From Prosthecodimorpha staleyi (GTDB taxonomy: Bacteria; Pseudomonadota; Alphaproteobacteria; Rhizobiales; Ancalomicrobiaceae), in the NCBI RefSeq assembly GCF_018729455.1, contig NZ_JAHHZF010000008.1:62001-126000 (forward strand): DNA of 64,000 bases, in the 5' to 3' direction. The notes under the pieces were generated by a model. The model did not search any database and was not told where the DNA came from. It saw nothing but the letters and a program-made list of their open reading frames with translations. The translations under genes were made by a program, and so were the position numbers. Each line of letters opens with the position of its first letter. The first letter of the stretch is position 1. Below are positions 33,860-41,965 of the stretch, in pieces.

Positions 33860-34447
33860 TCACAGCGCGTATTTGATCACCACATAGAGCAGAATGATGG
33901 CGGCGGCGGCGAGCCCGGCGATCAGCCCGAGGCGCTGCTCGATGAAGCCGCGGATCGGCTCGCCGTAGCGGAGCAACAGCCAGGCGAGCGCGAAGAAGCG
34001 CGCGCCGCGCGCGACGATGCAGGAGACGATGAACAGCCACGGATCGATCGCCGCCGCGCCCGACAGGATCGTCACCACCTTGATCGGCGGCAGATGGGCG
34101 AGGCCGGAGGTGACCAGCATGAGCAGGATCGCGTCGCGGCCCGAGGCGGTGCGCAGGTGCTCGAAGGTGTCCAGCTTGCCGTAGAGCGCCAGGATCGGCT
34201 TGGCGATCTGCTCGTAGGCATAGTAGCCGAGGAGATAGCCGGCGATGCCACCGAGCACGGAGAAGACCGTCGCCACCAGGGCATAGCGCCAGGCTCGCTC
34301 CGGCCGGGCCAACGCCATCGGTAGGAACAGCACGTCGGCGGGGATCAGAAAGACCGAGCTCTCCACGAAGGCGATCACGGCGAGCCAGACTTCCGCGGAT
34401 TTGCGGGCGGCGAGCGAGAGGGTCCAGTCGTAGAGGCGGCGCAGCAT
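33860..34447 (-). CDS. YqaA/DedA family membrane protein
   Basis: This 195-residue protein has four to five hydrophobic segments and the DedA-like features AFVESSVFLIPADVLFLPMAL near the N-terminus and GLAHLPPIKVVTILSGAAAI plus ARGARFFALAWLL in the C-terminal half. YqaA proteins are the short branch of the DedA superfamily, linked to lipid transport and membrane potential. It is 88 bp upstream of dsbB on the same strand. Confidence 0.85.
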   Translation of the reverse strand: MLRRLYDWTLSLAARKSAEVWLAVIAFVESSVFLIPADVLFLPMALARPERAWRYALVATVFSVLGGIAGYLLGYYAYEQIAKPILALYGKLDTFEHLRTASGRDAILLMLVTSGLAHLPPIKVVTILSGAAAIDPWLFIVSCIVARGARFFALAWLLLRYGEPIRGFIEQRLGLIAGLAAAAIILLYVVIKYAL

Positions 34448-34593
34448 GGCCCCCGATTACCCGAGCCCGGCGCGGAAATCCATGGCCTTCGCACCCGCCG
34501 TCGACCCGGCCGCACCCGCCTCGCGTCCCATGTGAATTCGCATCCGCGCCGGATTGACGGAGAGACCCCGCCGACTAATATGCGCCGCCCACT

Positions 34594-34679
34594 GCCCCAG
34601 TGGCGAAATGGTAGACGCGGCAGACTCAAAATCTGTTGCTCGCGAGAGCGTGCTGGTTCGAGTCCGGCCTGGGGCACCA
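34594..34679 (+). tRNA. tRNA-Leu (anticodon CAA)
   Basis: A full class II tRNA cloverleaf folds here: acceptor arms GCCCCAG and CTGGGGC, an anticodon stem-loop GCAGA-CTCAAAA-TCTGT with anticodon CAA, a long variable arm (TTGCTCGCGAGAGCGTG region), a T-arm with GGTTCGAGTCC, and an encoded CCA at the 3' end. It reads UUG leucine codons. An accessory island follows its 3' end. Confidence 0.95.
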
Positions 34680-35075
34680 TTTGCTTGCGGCAGGAATGGG
34701 GACGATCGGAAAGTCCGGCGTTCGCTTTAGCGCCGTAGCGCACTACCCAGGCGCGTAGCGCCTGGCGATGCGTTCTGGCCACCTGCGCCGTACCCTCAAT
34801 ACAAGCCTCGCCATCAACACGAACGTCAATCAAGCTATCGTCGCTGTCGCCGCACCGCATACTCTTGGTGTACTGCCGCCGAGCACCTACCGGTCAGGTG
34901 GGCTTGAGGACGCCGCCATGCGAAACCACGTCTGCGATGTCCTCGAAGGCGGCAAAGCGGCTTTCAAGGAACGCGCCCGGCGGCGCCGTGCGCGACTCGA
35001 TCGATAAGCTGCTGGCAATTCGATTGTAGTCTCAACGCTGAGGCACGTGCCGGGCGCATTGTTGAAAGCAGTCTC
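34680..35075. other. Island left flank: no supported gene
   Basis: About 400 bp between tRNA-Leu and the island gene. Composition is less GC-rich than the core genome. A 79-codon frame (34768-35007) starts inside the hairpin region, has no convincing ribosome binding site and resembles nothing known. No integrase fragment was recognised. Confidence 0.5.
34747..34765. terminator. Perfect hairpin downstream of tRNA-Leu
   Basis: CCAGGCGC (34747-34754) and GCGCCTGG (34758-34765) form an 8-bp GC stem with a 3-nt loop, about 70 bp after the tRNA. There is no T-run, so it may be a factor-assisted terminator or a repeat remnant. Confidence 0.45.
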
Positions 35076-36629
35076 ATGAAGGCGGAATTGGGCTTACGAG
35101 GTCAGAACGAGTTTTCTGGATGGTGCGAGCCGGAGCAGTTTCATGTCCAGCGAGCCGACCCGGACCGCCTCGGCTGGGACTTCATGCTCGAGGCGGATCC
35201 TGACCGATCATCTGATATTCCTCTCGACCAGCAAAACGAGCTTCCGAAGTTTCTTGTGCAGGTTAAGGCGACCGAGCATGCAAATGCGGTCCCACACATC
35301 AAGCTCTCGGCGCTGAAACACCTAGTTGATGCTGACTTGCCTGCGGTGATCGCGATCCTCTTCTATTCCAAGGGTGGCCGACGTTCGGTTCGCCGTTTGA
35401 TCGTCCCCATTGATGAAGCCGTGATCGAGGATACCTTGCGCCGGGTGCGCGAGCAGGAGGCGCATGGCAACCGCGCCATTCATACCATAAGGGTGCTGAT
35501 CCCTACGGAACGCGCAGTAGAAATCGGTGGGGACGGAGAAGGGCTGTCGGATGCCTTGCATGCCATGCTGCACGGCTCCTTGAGCAACTACGTTGCGAGG
35601 AAAAGCCAGTTTCGAGAGACCTGCGGATTCGATGATGAGCCAATGGTCGGCCGTTTTTTCATTCCCGGCCCTGATGCCCGACACAGGCTGGGAGAGCTCT
35701 TTCTTGGCGGCCGACGGGAGCTTGATGTGAATCACCTGACCCTTGAGCGGCGGCGGTTCGGCATCCCGCTTGGCAACGACCAGCTTTATTTCCGTGATGC
35801 AGTTCTCGAAATGGATGCTCAGCCGTTACTTTCTGCTTCGATCGAACTCGAATCGGAAGCCGGCGACTGGATTGCTTTGCCTGTCGATGTCTTTGTGGTG
35901 CCGCCCCTCGTTGATGCTCGTGAACGCTCTCCCATTCGACTGGCGAACCGATTTTTCGAGGTAGTCCTGGACTTCGACAAGGGATGGGCTGGAATCACCG
36001 TCGACTATGCCGGTGATCGCGAGGTCGATCTCGAAGAGGCGGTATCGATTGTGCAAGTCGGTGCTATCCTGGCTCGACCGAAGAAGAATCTCACCATTCA
36101 CTTCAAAGGCGCGCAATTGGCGCTTCTCGCAACGGACAAGCAGGGGCCATTCAATCATTGGATACCGGTCGCGCCGACGCTGCGCCGACTCTGTGCGGCA
36201 ATCAGCCGATCGGCGCGTCGACCGCATACGTCGCTTCGGCTGTCGACGTTCTATGATTGGGTGGAGGAACATCAAGAAAAGCTAGCGCTGGGTTCGACCG
36301 CGGGCGTCAATCTCTTTTTCAGGCGCTGGGCGGAGGACAGTATTGTCGATGAGCAGGACACAATCTTGACGCCAATGTCGGTTGAGTTGGTAGGCCTGCA
36401 ATACACAGCCCTCGTTGAAATCCCCATCGTCTCGGTGAGCCGACAGGAGATGGAAATCAAGATTGTTGGCGGCCAACCTCACGTGGTCGACGATGTCATC
36501 CGCGCTCCGGGCGCCGATATCTCGGATTTCATCGATCTTGCCGTCGAGTCCTCCAAACGCCGCCGCAATATCACCGGGCCGGCTCTCGTTGCGGGTGGCA
36601 TCGAGCCGGCTAGTCCCGCACAGCAGTAG
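35076..36629 (+). CDS. DUF4365-like / PD-(D/E)XK nuclease-type protein, accessory
   Basis: This 517-residue protein has an N-terminal domain (about 1-110) that reads like DUF4365: Glu12 in GQNEFSGW, Asp35 in RLGWDFMLE, and a FLVQVKAT strand (Gln62-x-Lys64), followed by IKLSALKHLVDADLPAVIAIL. This E-D-QxK order is the restriction-endonuclease fold active site. The remaining 400 residues are strand-rich and unrecognised; no membrane segment. Codon use and base composition differ from the core genes. It sits alone behind tRNA-Leu, a usual place for acquired DNA. A role in defence or DNA modification is inferred, not shown. No helicase, methylase or toxin-antitoxin partner is adjacent. Confidence 0.7.
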   Translation: MKAELGLRGQNEFSGWCEPEQFHVQRADPDRLGWDFMLEADPDRSSDIPLDQQNELPKFLVQVKATEHANAVPHIKLSALKHLVDADLPAVIAILFYSKGGRRSVRRLIVPIDEAVIEDTLRRVREQEAHGNRAIHTIRVLIPTERAVEIGGDGEGLSDALHAMLHGSLSNYVARKSQFRETCGFDDEPMVGRFFIPGPDARHRLGELFLGGRRELDVNHLTLERRRFGIPLGNDQLYFRDAVLEMDAQPLLSASIELESEAGDWIALPVDVFVVPPLVDARERSPIRLANRFFEVVLDFDKGWAGITVDYAGDREVDLEEAVSIVQVGAILARPKKNLTIHFKGAQLALLATDKQGPFNHWIPVAPTLRRLCAAISRSARRPHTSLRLSTFYDWVEEHQEKLALGSTAGVNLFFRRWAEDSIVDEQDTILTPMSVELVGLQYTALVEIPIVSVSRQEMEIKIVGGQPHVVDDVIRAPGADISDFIDLAVESSKRRRNITGPALVAGGIEPASPAQQ

Positions 36630-36767
36630 CGTTGGGCCTGTGTAAGCGGTGTCCTAGCCCCACCTTCCTCACCGCTGGGGCGACGATCGAGGTGGAGGCG
36701 GCAGGGTAACGGTGCGGATCTGCGACGGTGCGTCGCCGGCGGTGATCGACGCCCTGAAGAGCGTGAC

Positions 36768-36975
36768 GTGACCCTCACCGTCGAGCGACGCTATCCCGAT
36801 GTCGAGAGCTATTGGCAGGCCTGGTGGCGGGGAGCGCCGACAACGGGCCACGGTGCCGCCGGATCGCGTGGCCGACCTGCGCGAGGCGGTACGCGCCGCT
36901 CTCGACGTGGACGAGGGGATGGCGTTCACCGTCAAAGGCACGGCCACCGCCGTCAAAGGCAGGGTGCCCGCGTAG
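36768..36975 (+). pseudogene. Frameshifted 3' remnant of a SAM-dependent methyltransferase-like gene
   Basis: The first frame reads LTVERRYPDVESYWQAWWRGAP, then a shift near 36838 moves to a frame reading VPPDRVADLREAVRAALDVD, then GMAFTVKGTATAVKGRVPA and a stop at 36973-36975. Joined, this resembles the C-terminal end of class I methyltransferases, where a YW-containing segment precedes a Leu/Arg-rich helix and a closing strand ending in GR-P. The rest of the gene is missing. The match is from memory and short, so the family name is tentative; the broken frame is directly visible. Confidence 0.45.
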
Positions 36976-37180
36976 AAATCGGCCACAGGATGCCGCGCCC
37001 GACCTGCAAGGGAATCACGATATCGCTGAAGCTTGGCCCGCGTGACCTGGTCCCTTGAATTCCGGCTGTTGATGCGTTCGGTCCGTCATCATGTCGGGCT
37101 GCTCCCCGTCGTACCGCCAGTGGGCTGAGCCTTTTCGGGACGATCCGCTCCTCTCAGTCCGCGCTCGGCCCGCTGCCCCG

Positions 37181-39145
37181 TCAGGGCTTGGCGGGCTGGA
37201 CCCAGGGGGCGATGTGCCAGTCGATCCTGATGCTTTCGGCGCAGGAATTGTCGAACTTGCGTTTCGGGTTGTCGATGAAGGCGACGCCCATCTGGGCCGC
37301 GCAGGGCTGGTAGATGAGGGCGCCGTGGCCGGCCTCGGGGATCAGGAAGGCCTGCGCGTTGGAGAGCTTCTCGATCGCGGCCCGGGCCCAGCTGGCCGGC
37401 GTCTGAATGTCGTAGAGGCCGCCCAGGGAGAGCGTCGGAATGTCGCTGGCGACCGGCACATGCCAGTTGTCGCGCGGCTGCATGGGGAAGGCGGTGCAGC
37501 TTTCGAAGAAGGCGCGGGCGGTCGCCTCCGTGGCCGCGCCGAGATGCGGATAGCGCAAGCTCGCGGTCAACGTCCGGTAGCCCTCCAGCGAGTTGAAGGG
37601 GCGGTCTTCCTGGCAGGCATAGATGTCCAGATAGAGCCCGCTCAGGAACGGCGACAGCCCGGCATAGCTGTCGCGCCGGATGATGGCGAAGGAGCCTTCG
37701 ATCTCCGCGGCATTCATGGCCTCGACCAGCGCCGACAGTCGGTCCCGCGCCGGACCGCTGAAATGCGTGGCGACGAATTTGGCGAGCAGCGGCTTCCCAG
37801 GGGTGGCGGCCTGCATCGCCACATAGTCGCCGAGCGCCGCCTGCAGGCGGGCCTTGTCGCCGCTCAGGGTCTCCGCCATCGCGCGGCCAAGCTCGGTGTC
37901 GAAGGTGCGCGCCAGCGGGCCGAAGCCGCGCGCGCTCTCGACCGAATCGCGCAAGGCGCCGACCGCCCGGGCGATGCCCTGGTCGGCGCGCGACCGGATG
38001 GCGACGCCGTCGAGCATCTGCAGGACCAGGCCGTTCTGCTCGCCGTTCAGTTTTGCGGCGGCGGCCAGCACCTCCGCGTCGCCCGGCTTGGCAGCCTTGA
38101 ACTTCGCGTCGATCAGCGCGGCGACGGTCGGCATCTCGCGGCCGCGCCAGAGTTCGTACACGAAGGCCGGGATGGAGCGCGTGATCGAGGCTTCGTCATA
38201 GTTGCCGTTGCGCGCCATGAAGGGCGCCAGCACGGTATCGACCGAGACCGTCTCGCCGCGGAACCGGATCTCGCCCTTCGCCGCCTTGTCGAGCGTCTCG
38301 ACGACGATGCGTCCGAGTTGCGGATAGGCCGCGTTGCAGGCCTTGTCGGCCGCGCATTGGTCGACGACGTGCTGGATGACCTCCTCGCCCTTGTAGGCGA
38401 AGGCATTGTAGAGCCGCACCCAGGAAGGGGCGACGCCGTCGATGAGGACCGAGCGAATGCCCTGCGGGGCGACCCGCATCACCTCCAGGGCGAGCTTGGT
38501 GCCGTAGGAAATGCCGAGGAGATTGTAGTCCCTGTAGCCCAGCGCCGCCACGACGCGCGGCACATCCAGGGCATTGCGGGTCGTGTTGTAGAGGGCCAGC
38601 GGCACGCCGCGCTGTGCCAGTTCGTCGAGGCACTGCTTTATCAGCGCCGTGCCCGGCAGATGGCCGGAGTCCGGGCCGCCGCCGCCCGCGATCGCTGTCA
38701 GGTTCCCCGACATGGCGGCGGTGCAGTTGACCGACGCGCCGGATATCCCGGCTGAGCGCTGGTCGAAGGTGACGATGTCGCGGCGCTCGCGCCAGGGCCG
38801 GAAGGCGCGTTCGAGCAGCGGGATGATGGTCAGCGCGCTGCCGCCGGGGCCGCCCTGCAGGTAGACGACCGGATCCGGCTCGGGGAAGCGCGAAGTCGCC
38901 TTCAGGATCGCGAAGGACAGCGGCAGCATGCGGCCGTTCGGCTTGTCGGCATCCTCCGGCACGCCAACGGTGCCGCACAGGATGGTGCGGCCCTCGATCT
39001 CGTGGACGGGCAGCGGCCGCGGACAGGCCTGCAGGGTGATGGCCCGCGCCGGCTGCAGGCTCGCAGCCTTCAGGCCGGCGAAGGCCTCGGCGTCCGGGCT
39101 CCCCGAGAGGGTCGCGATCAGGGCGAGAATCTGTGCGTGGTCCAT
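37181..39145 (-). CDS. Large alpha/beta hydrolase (TAP-like C-terminal, S33-type)
   Basis: This protein of about 654 residues has an alpha/beta hydrolase fold: VVYLQGGPGGSAL (oxyanion region), FDQRSAGISG, nucleophile Ser213 in GISYGTKLAL, an Asp in LSLGGLYDIQTP and a His in PEAGHGALIY. A large helical insert (about 250-540) forms the cap. The layout matches prolyl tripeptidyl aminopeptidase-like S33 proteins with a TAP C-terminal domain. No clear signal peptide is visible. Start ATG 39145, with an in-frame ATG at 39187 as an alternative. The substrate is unknown. Confidence 0.82.
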   Translation of the reverse strand: MDHAQILALIATLSGSPDAEAFAGLKAASLQPARAITLQACPRPLPVHEIEGRTILCGTVGVPEDADKPNGRMLPLSFAILKATSRFPEPDPVVYLQGGPGGSALTIIPLLERAFRPWRERRDIVTFDQRSAGISGASVNCTAAMSGNLTAIAGGGGPDSGHLPGTALIKQCLDELAQRGVPLALYNTTRNALDVPRVVAALGYRDYNLLGISYGTKLALEVMRVAPQGIRSVLIDGVAPSWVRLYNAFAYKGEEVIQHVVDQCAADKACNAAYPQLGRIVVETLDKAAKGEIRFRGETVSVDTVLAPFMARNGNYDEASITRSIPAFVYELWRGREMPTVAALIDAKFKAAKPGDAEVLAAAAKLNGEQNGLVLQMLDGVAIRSRADQGIARAVGALRDSVESARGFGPLARTFDTELGRAMAETLSGDKARLQAALGDYVAMQAATPGKPLLAKFVATHFSGPARDRLSALVEAMNAAEIEGSFAIIRRDSYAGLSPFLSGLYLDIYACQEDRPFNSLEGYRTLTASLRYPHLGAATEATARAFFESCTAFPMQPRDNWHVPVASDIPTLSLGGLYDIQTPASWARAAIEKLSNAQAFLIPEAGHGALIYQPCAAQMGVAFIDNPKRKFDNSCAESIRIDWHIAPWVQPAKP

Positions 39146-39351
39146 GCAAAACCCCAGGGCACCGACGTCGGATGCGCAACTTTGCATTCCGTAAGGGGAA
39201 GGACAATCGTGCGGGACATCGGGGATGAAGGGGACTTGTGCCGGACCTCAAGGTCGTGTCGCGGGCCGTGAGGGGCGGTTTGGAACGGCGTGGAGCCGTG
39301 CAGGCCGGCTCGGGATGCGGTGCTGCGCGTGGCCGGTCGGAGTCAGACCGG

Positions 39352-40008
39352 TCAGTCCGGATCGGACGTCTCCCCCGCCCCGCTGCCCGCGCCCGCCGCC
39401 ACGCCGGCGAGCCAGCGGCGGATGACGGCCTCGTCTGTCTCAGGCAGGCCGCCGAGCAGGGCGGTCTCCAGGGCGTAGACGCGCGTCTTGGCGGCGGCGA
39501 GCGCGCTGCGGCCGGCCTCGGTCAGGGCGAGACGGCGGATGCGGCCATGGACGGGGTGCGGGCGGGCGACGATGAGGCCGGCGGCGGCCAGATTGGCGAC
39601 GATCACGCTCATGGTCTGCGGCGTCAGCAGGGCGAGCCGGGCGAGATCGGCGTTGGAATGGCCCGGATAGGCGGCCAGCATGGTCAGGACGGAGAATTGC
39701 GGCGCGGTCAGGCCGATCGCGCCGAGCGCCTGGTCGATCCGCTGACGGAAGACATGGGCGGCCTGGCGCAGCAGATAGCCGAGATGGCCGGCCGCGCCGC
39801 GGGCGCCTTCGCCGGCGCCCGGCAGGGCGGCCGTCGTGGGGGACGGACGGGAAGCCGGTGAGGGCGGGTCCGGCTCCGTCCGGATTGCTGCGGGCCGGTT
39901 CGGCGCGGTCAGGTTCAGTGTGGGCCGATCGGAATGGGGAGGTGTCGGCGGCAGGCCGTCCGGCGATGGCGTGCCGCGGGCCGGATCGGGATCGTGCTTG
40001 CTCATCAT
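39352..40008 (-). CDS. MarR family transcriptional regulator
   Basis: This 218-residue protein has a disordered Pro/Thr-rich N-terminal extension (about 1-70) and a MarR winged helix: FSVLTMLAAYPGHSNADLARL, LLTPQTMSVIVANLAAAGLI and the wing RPHPVHGRIRRLALTEAG. It is divergent from an AhpD-like gene, with a 9-bp inverted repeat at the junction that overlaps its own start codon. It probably represses the pair. Start codons 40008 or 40005. Confidence 0.88.
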   Translation of the reverse strand: MMSKHDPDPARGTPSPDGLPPTPPHSDRPTLNLTAPNRPAAIRTEPDPPSPASRPSPTTAALPGAGEGARGAAGHLGYLLRQAAHVFRQRIDQALGAIGLTAPQFSVLTMLAAYPGHSNADLARLALLTPQTMSVIVANLAAAGLIVARPHPVHGRIRRLALTEAGRSALAAAKTRVYALETALLGGLPETDEAVIRRWLAGVAAGAGSGAGETSDPD

Positions 40009-40038
40009 CAGGGCTCTGATAACATGTTCGAGCCCTGA
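40008..40038. promoter_or_regulatory. Probable MarR operator (inverted repeat)
   Basis: TCAGGGCTC (40008-40016) and GAGCCCTGA (40030-40038) are perfect 9-bp inverted arms with a 13-bp spacer that contains the smaller palindrome AACATGTT (40021-40028). It lies in the 60-bp gap between the divergent MarR and AhpD-like genes. Binding by the neighbouring MarR protein is inferred. Confidence 0.65.
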
Positions 40039-40068
40039 CAATAGACCGATCCAACCGGAACGCCAATC

Positions 40069-40545
40069 ATGGAACCGTCGCAATTCCAGTCGAAGCCGCA
40101 TGTCGACTACGATCGCTTCCGCGCGCTGGCCCCGGATGCGGCCGCCGCGCTGACGGCGCTCGGCCGCGCCGTCGACGAGACCGGGCTTGAGAAATCCCTG
40201 ACCGAGCTGGTCAAGGTCCGCGTCTCGCAGATCAACGGCTGCGCCTTCTGCGTGCAATTCCACCTCAACCTGGCGCGCAAGCTGGAGATCGAGGCCGGCA
40301 AGCTCGATCTGGTTGCGGTCTGGCGCGAGGCGCCGGGCTATTCGGCGCGCGAGCGGGCGGCGCTGGCCTGGGCCGAGCACCTTTCCGGCATGAACCGGCG
40401 ACCGATCCCCGAAGACGCCTATGCGGCGCTGCGCGACGTCTTCTCGGAGGCGGAGGCGACCAGCCTGACCGTGTCGGTCGCCACCATCAATGCCTGGAAC
40501 CGGATCGCCGGCGCCTTGGCCTTCGCGCCGCCGCGCCGGACCTGA
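40069..40545 (+). CDS. AhpD-like carboxymuconolactone decarboxylase family protein
   Basis: This 158-residue protein belongs to the CMD/AhpD family. The peroxidase-type site is Cys58-x-x-Cys61 with His65 in INGCAFCVQFH, within the usual EKSLTELVKVRVSQ helix context. Such proteins reduce alkyl hydroperoxides or act as peroxidase partners. Control by the divergent MarR protein fits peroxide or phenolic stress response. It ends just before a large inverted-repeat cluster. Confidence 0.9.
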   Translation: MEPSQFQSKPHVDYDRFRALAPDAAAALTALGRAVDETGLEKSLTELVKVRVSQINGCAFCVQFHLNLARKLEIEAGKLDLVAVWREAPGYSARERAALAWAEHLSGMNRRPIPEDAYAALRDVFSEAEATSLTVSVATINAWNRIAGALAFAPPRRT

Positions 40546-40548
40546 TCG

Positions 40549-40601
40549 AGTGGTTCGATCGAGACGGATGGTTCCCATCCGTCTCCTGAATCTGAACCAC
40601 T
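40549..40601. repeat. Nested inverted repeats, probable terminator of the AhpD-like gene
   Basis: An inner perfect hairpin has arms GAGACGGATGG (40561-40571) and CCATCCGTCTC (40575-40585) with loop TTC. Outer arms AGTGGTTC (40549-40556) and GAACCACT (40594-40601) enclose it. It begins 4 bp after the stop codon. No T-run follows. A terminator or mobile palindromic repeat is possible. Confidence 0.7.
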
Positions 40602-40617
40602 AACTCTTTGAGGACAT

Positions 40618-40661
40618 GGTCAAATCTGACATTTGCGGGACGCAAATGTCAGATTTTGACC
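40618..40661. repeat. Long near-perfect inverted repeat between convergent genes
   Basis: The left arm runs from 40618 to 40637 and the right arm from 40641 to 40661, complementary over 20 positions with a single-A bulge; the loop is GGA. The arms are AT-rich (core ATCTGACATTTGCG), unlike the surroundings. It lies between the convergent AhpD-like and citrate synthase genes and could stop transcription in both directions or be a miniature repeat element. Confidence 0.75.
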
Positions 40662-40677
40662 ACGAGGCCCGGTCCCG

Positions 40678-41883
40678 TCAGGCGGCGCCCTGGACAGGTG
40701 CCGCCGGCATCGGGCCGACATAGCGCGATTGCGGGCGGATCAGTCGGCCGGAGCGTTCCTGTTCGAGGACATGGGCGGTCCAGCCGGCCATGCGCCCCAT
40801 GGCGAAGATGCAGGTGAACAGGTCGCGCGGCAGGTCGAGCGCCTCCAGCAGCAGGGCAGTGTAGAATTCGACATTGGTGTCGAGCGGGCGCAGCGGCTTG
40901 GCGGCGGCGAGCCGGGCGAGCGCCTCCCGCTCGACGGTCTCGGCGAAGCCGATGCGGTTGCCGGCGCCGCGCAGGCGCGAAACGGCACCCTTGAGCACGT
41001 CGGCGCGCGGATCGCGCACCCGGTAGATGCGATGGCCGAAGCCCATCAGCCGCTCGCCGCGCCGCAACGCATCGTCGATCCAGGGGCCAATCGCCGCCTC
41101 GGTGCCGATCGCATCGAGCATGTCGAGCACCGGACCCGGCGCCCCGCCATGCAGCGGCCCCTTGAGCGCCGACAAGGCCCCGATCACGGCCGAGAACAGG
41201 CCGGCCTCGGTCGAGGCGATCACCCGCGCGGCGAAGGTCGAGGCGTTGAGACCGTGATCGGCGACGGTGACCAGATAGGTCTCCAGCGCCGCGACAGCCT
41301 CGGCGCCGGCCGGCGCGCCGCGCAGCATGGCCAGGAAATCGTCGGCGAGGCCCCGCGCCGGATCGGGCGCGATCGGTGTCTGTCCGGCGCGCCGCCGGGT
41401 CAGGCCGGCGATGAAGACCGGCACCGCGGCGACCGCCAGAACGGCATGCGGTTCGGCCTCGGCGTCGCCGAGCGCGCCGAGCAGCAGCCGCAATCCCTCG
41501 ACGGGGCTGAGCCCGTCCGTCGCGGCGAGACGCGGCAGCATCAGGTCGAAGGCGCGCAGGCGGGCGGGGCCGAGGGCGGCGCGGATCGCCGTCGCGTCCG
41601 GGCTGCCCGGCAGCAGGCCGGCCCAGAGCAGGGCCAGCACCGCCTCGAAGGGCATGCCGGCGAGGGTTTCCAGGTCGTGGCCGCGCACGATCAGCCGGCC
41701 GGCGGCGCCATCGACATGGCTGAGCATGGTCTCGGCTGCGACGACACCGTCGAGCCCGGCGGGAGGGCGCAGCGGCATATCGCGCATGTCGGCCGCGGCA
41801 GGGGCGACGGCGGGGGAGGGCGTGCCGGCGGTGGCGGGGCCGGCGCCGGCGCCGGGGTTCGGGATGGCGGTCGGACGGGTCAT
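40678..41883 (-). CDS. Citrate synthase/methylcitrate synthase-like protein
   Basis: This 401-residue protein has the citrate synthase fold: RGHDLETLA, HGLNASTFAARVIAST, the catalytic His245 in KGPLHGGAP, His284 in MGFGHRIYRVRDPRA, and the C-terminal block HVLEQERSGRLIRP with the substrate arginines. The position of the catalytic Asp (Asp362 in E. coli GltA, motif NVDFY) is Glu339 in TNVEFYT, an unusual but chemically conservative change. The first about 35 residues are a disordered Ala/Pro-rich extension. It is divergent from an HTH-citrate synthase gene. It may use acetyl-CoA or propionyl-CoA. Confidence 0.88.
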   Translation of the reverse strand: MTRPTAIPNPGAGAGPATAGTPSPAVAPAAADMRDMPLRPPAGLDGVVAAETMLSHVDGAAGRLIVRGHDLETLAGMPFEAVLALLWAGLLPGSPDATAIRAALGPARLRAFDLMLPRLAATDGLSPVEGLRLLLGALGDAEAEPHAVLAVAAVPVFIAGLTRRRAGQTPIAPDPARGLADDFLAMLRGAPAGAEAVAALETYLVTVADHGLNASTFAARVIASTEAGLFSAVIGALSALKGPLHGGAPGPVLDMLDAIGTEAAIGPWIDDALRRGERLMGFGHRIYRVRDPRADVLKGAVSRLRGAGNRIGFAETVEREALARLAAAKPLRPLDTNVEFYTALLLEALDLPRDLFTCIFAMGRMAGWTAHVLEQERSGRLIRPQSRYVGPMPAAPVQGAA

Positions 41884-41940
41884 GGGACGCTCCTTTCGGT
41901 CGGGGTTGCCGGCAGGATGCGCGAAGGCTATAAGCAGTCA

Positions 41941-41963
41941 ATATTGATTCATACGATCAATAT
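41941..41963. promoter_or_regulatory. Inverted repeat between divergent citrate synthase genes
   Basis: ATATTGAT (41941-41948) and ATCAATAT (41956-41963) are perfect 8-bp inverted arms with a 7-bp spacer, the only AT-rich stretch in the gap, ending 2 bp before the ATG of the HTH-citrate synthase. Dimer binding by that protein's own helix-turn-helix, with autoregulation and control of the divergent gene, is inferred. Confidence 0.65.
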
Positions 41964-41965
41964 AG

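Noticed and set aside
34768-35007. 79-codon plus-strand frame after tRNA-Leu
   Set aside because: No ribosome binding site, begins next to a hairpin, and no recognisable sequence; not enough support for a gene.
34594-37080. Integrase gene and direct repeat of the tRNA-Leu 3' end that would prove site-specific integration
   Set aside because: I looked for a second copy of the T-arm/acceptor sequence up to 37.1 kb and for an integrase and saw neither.
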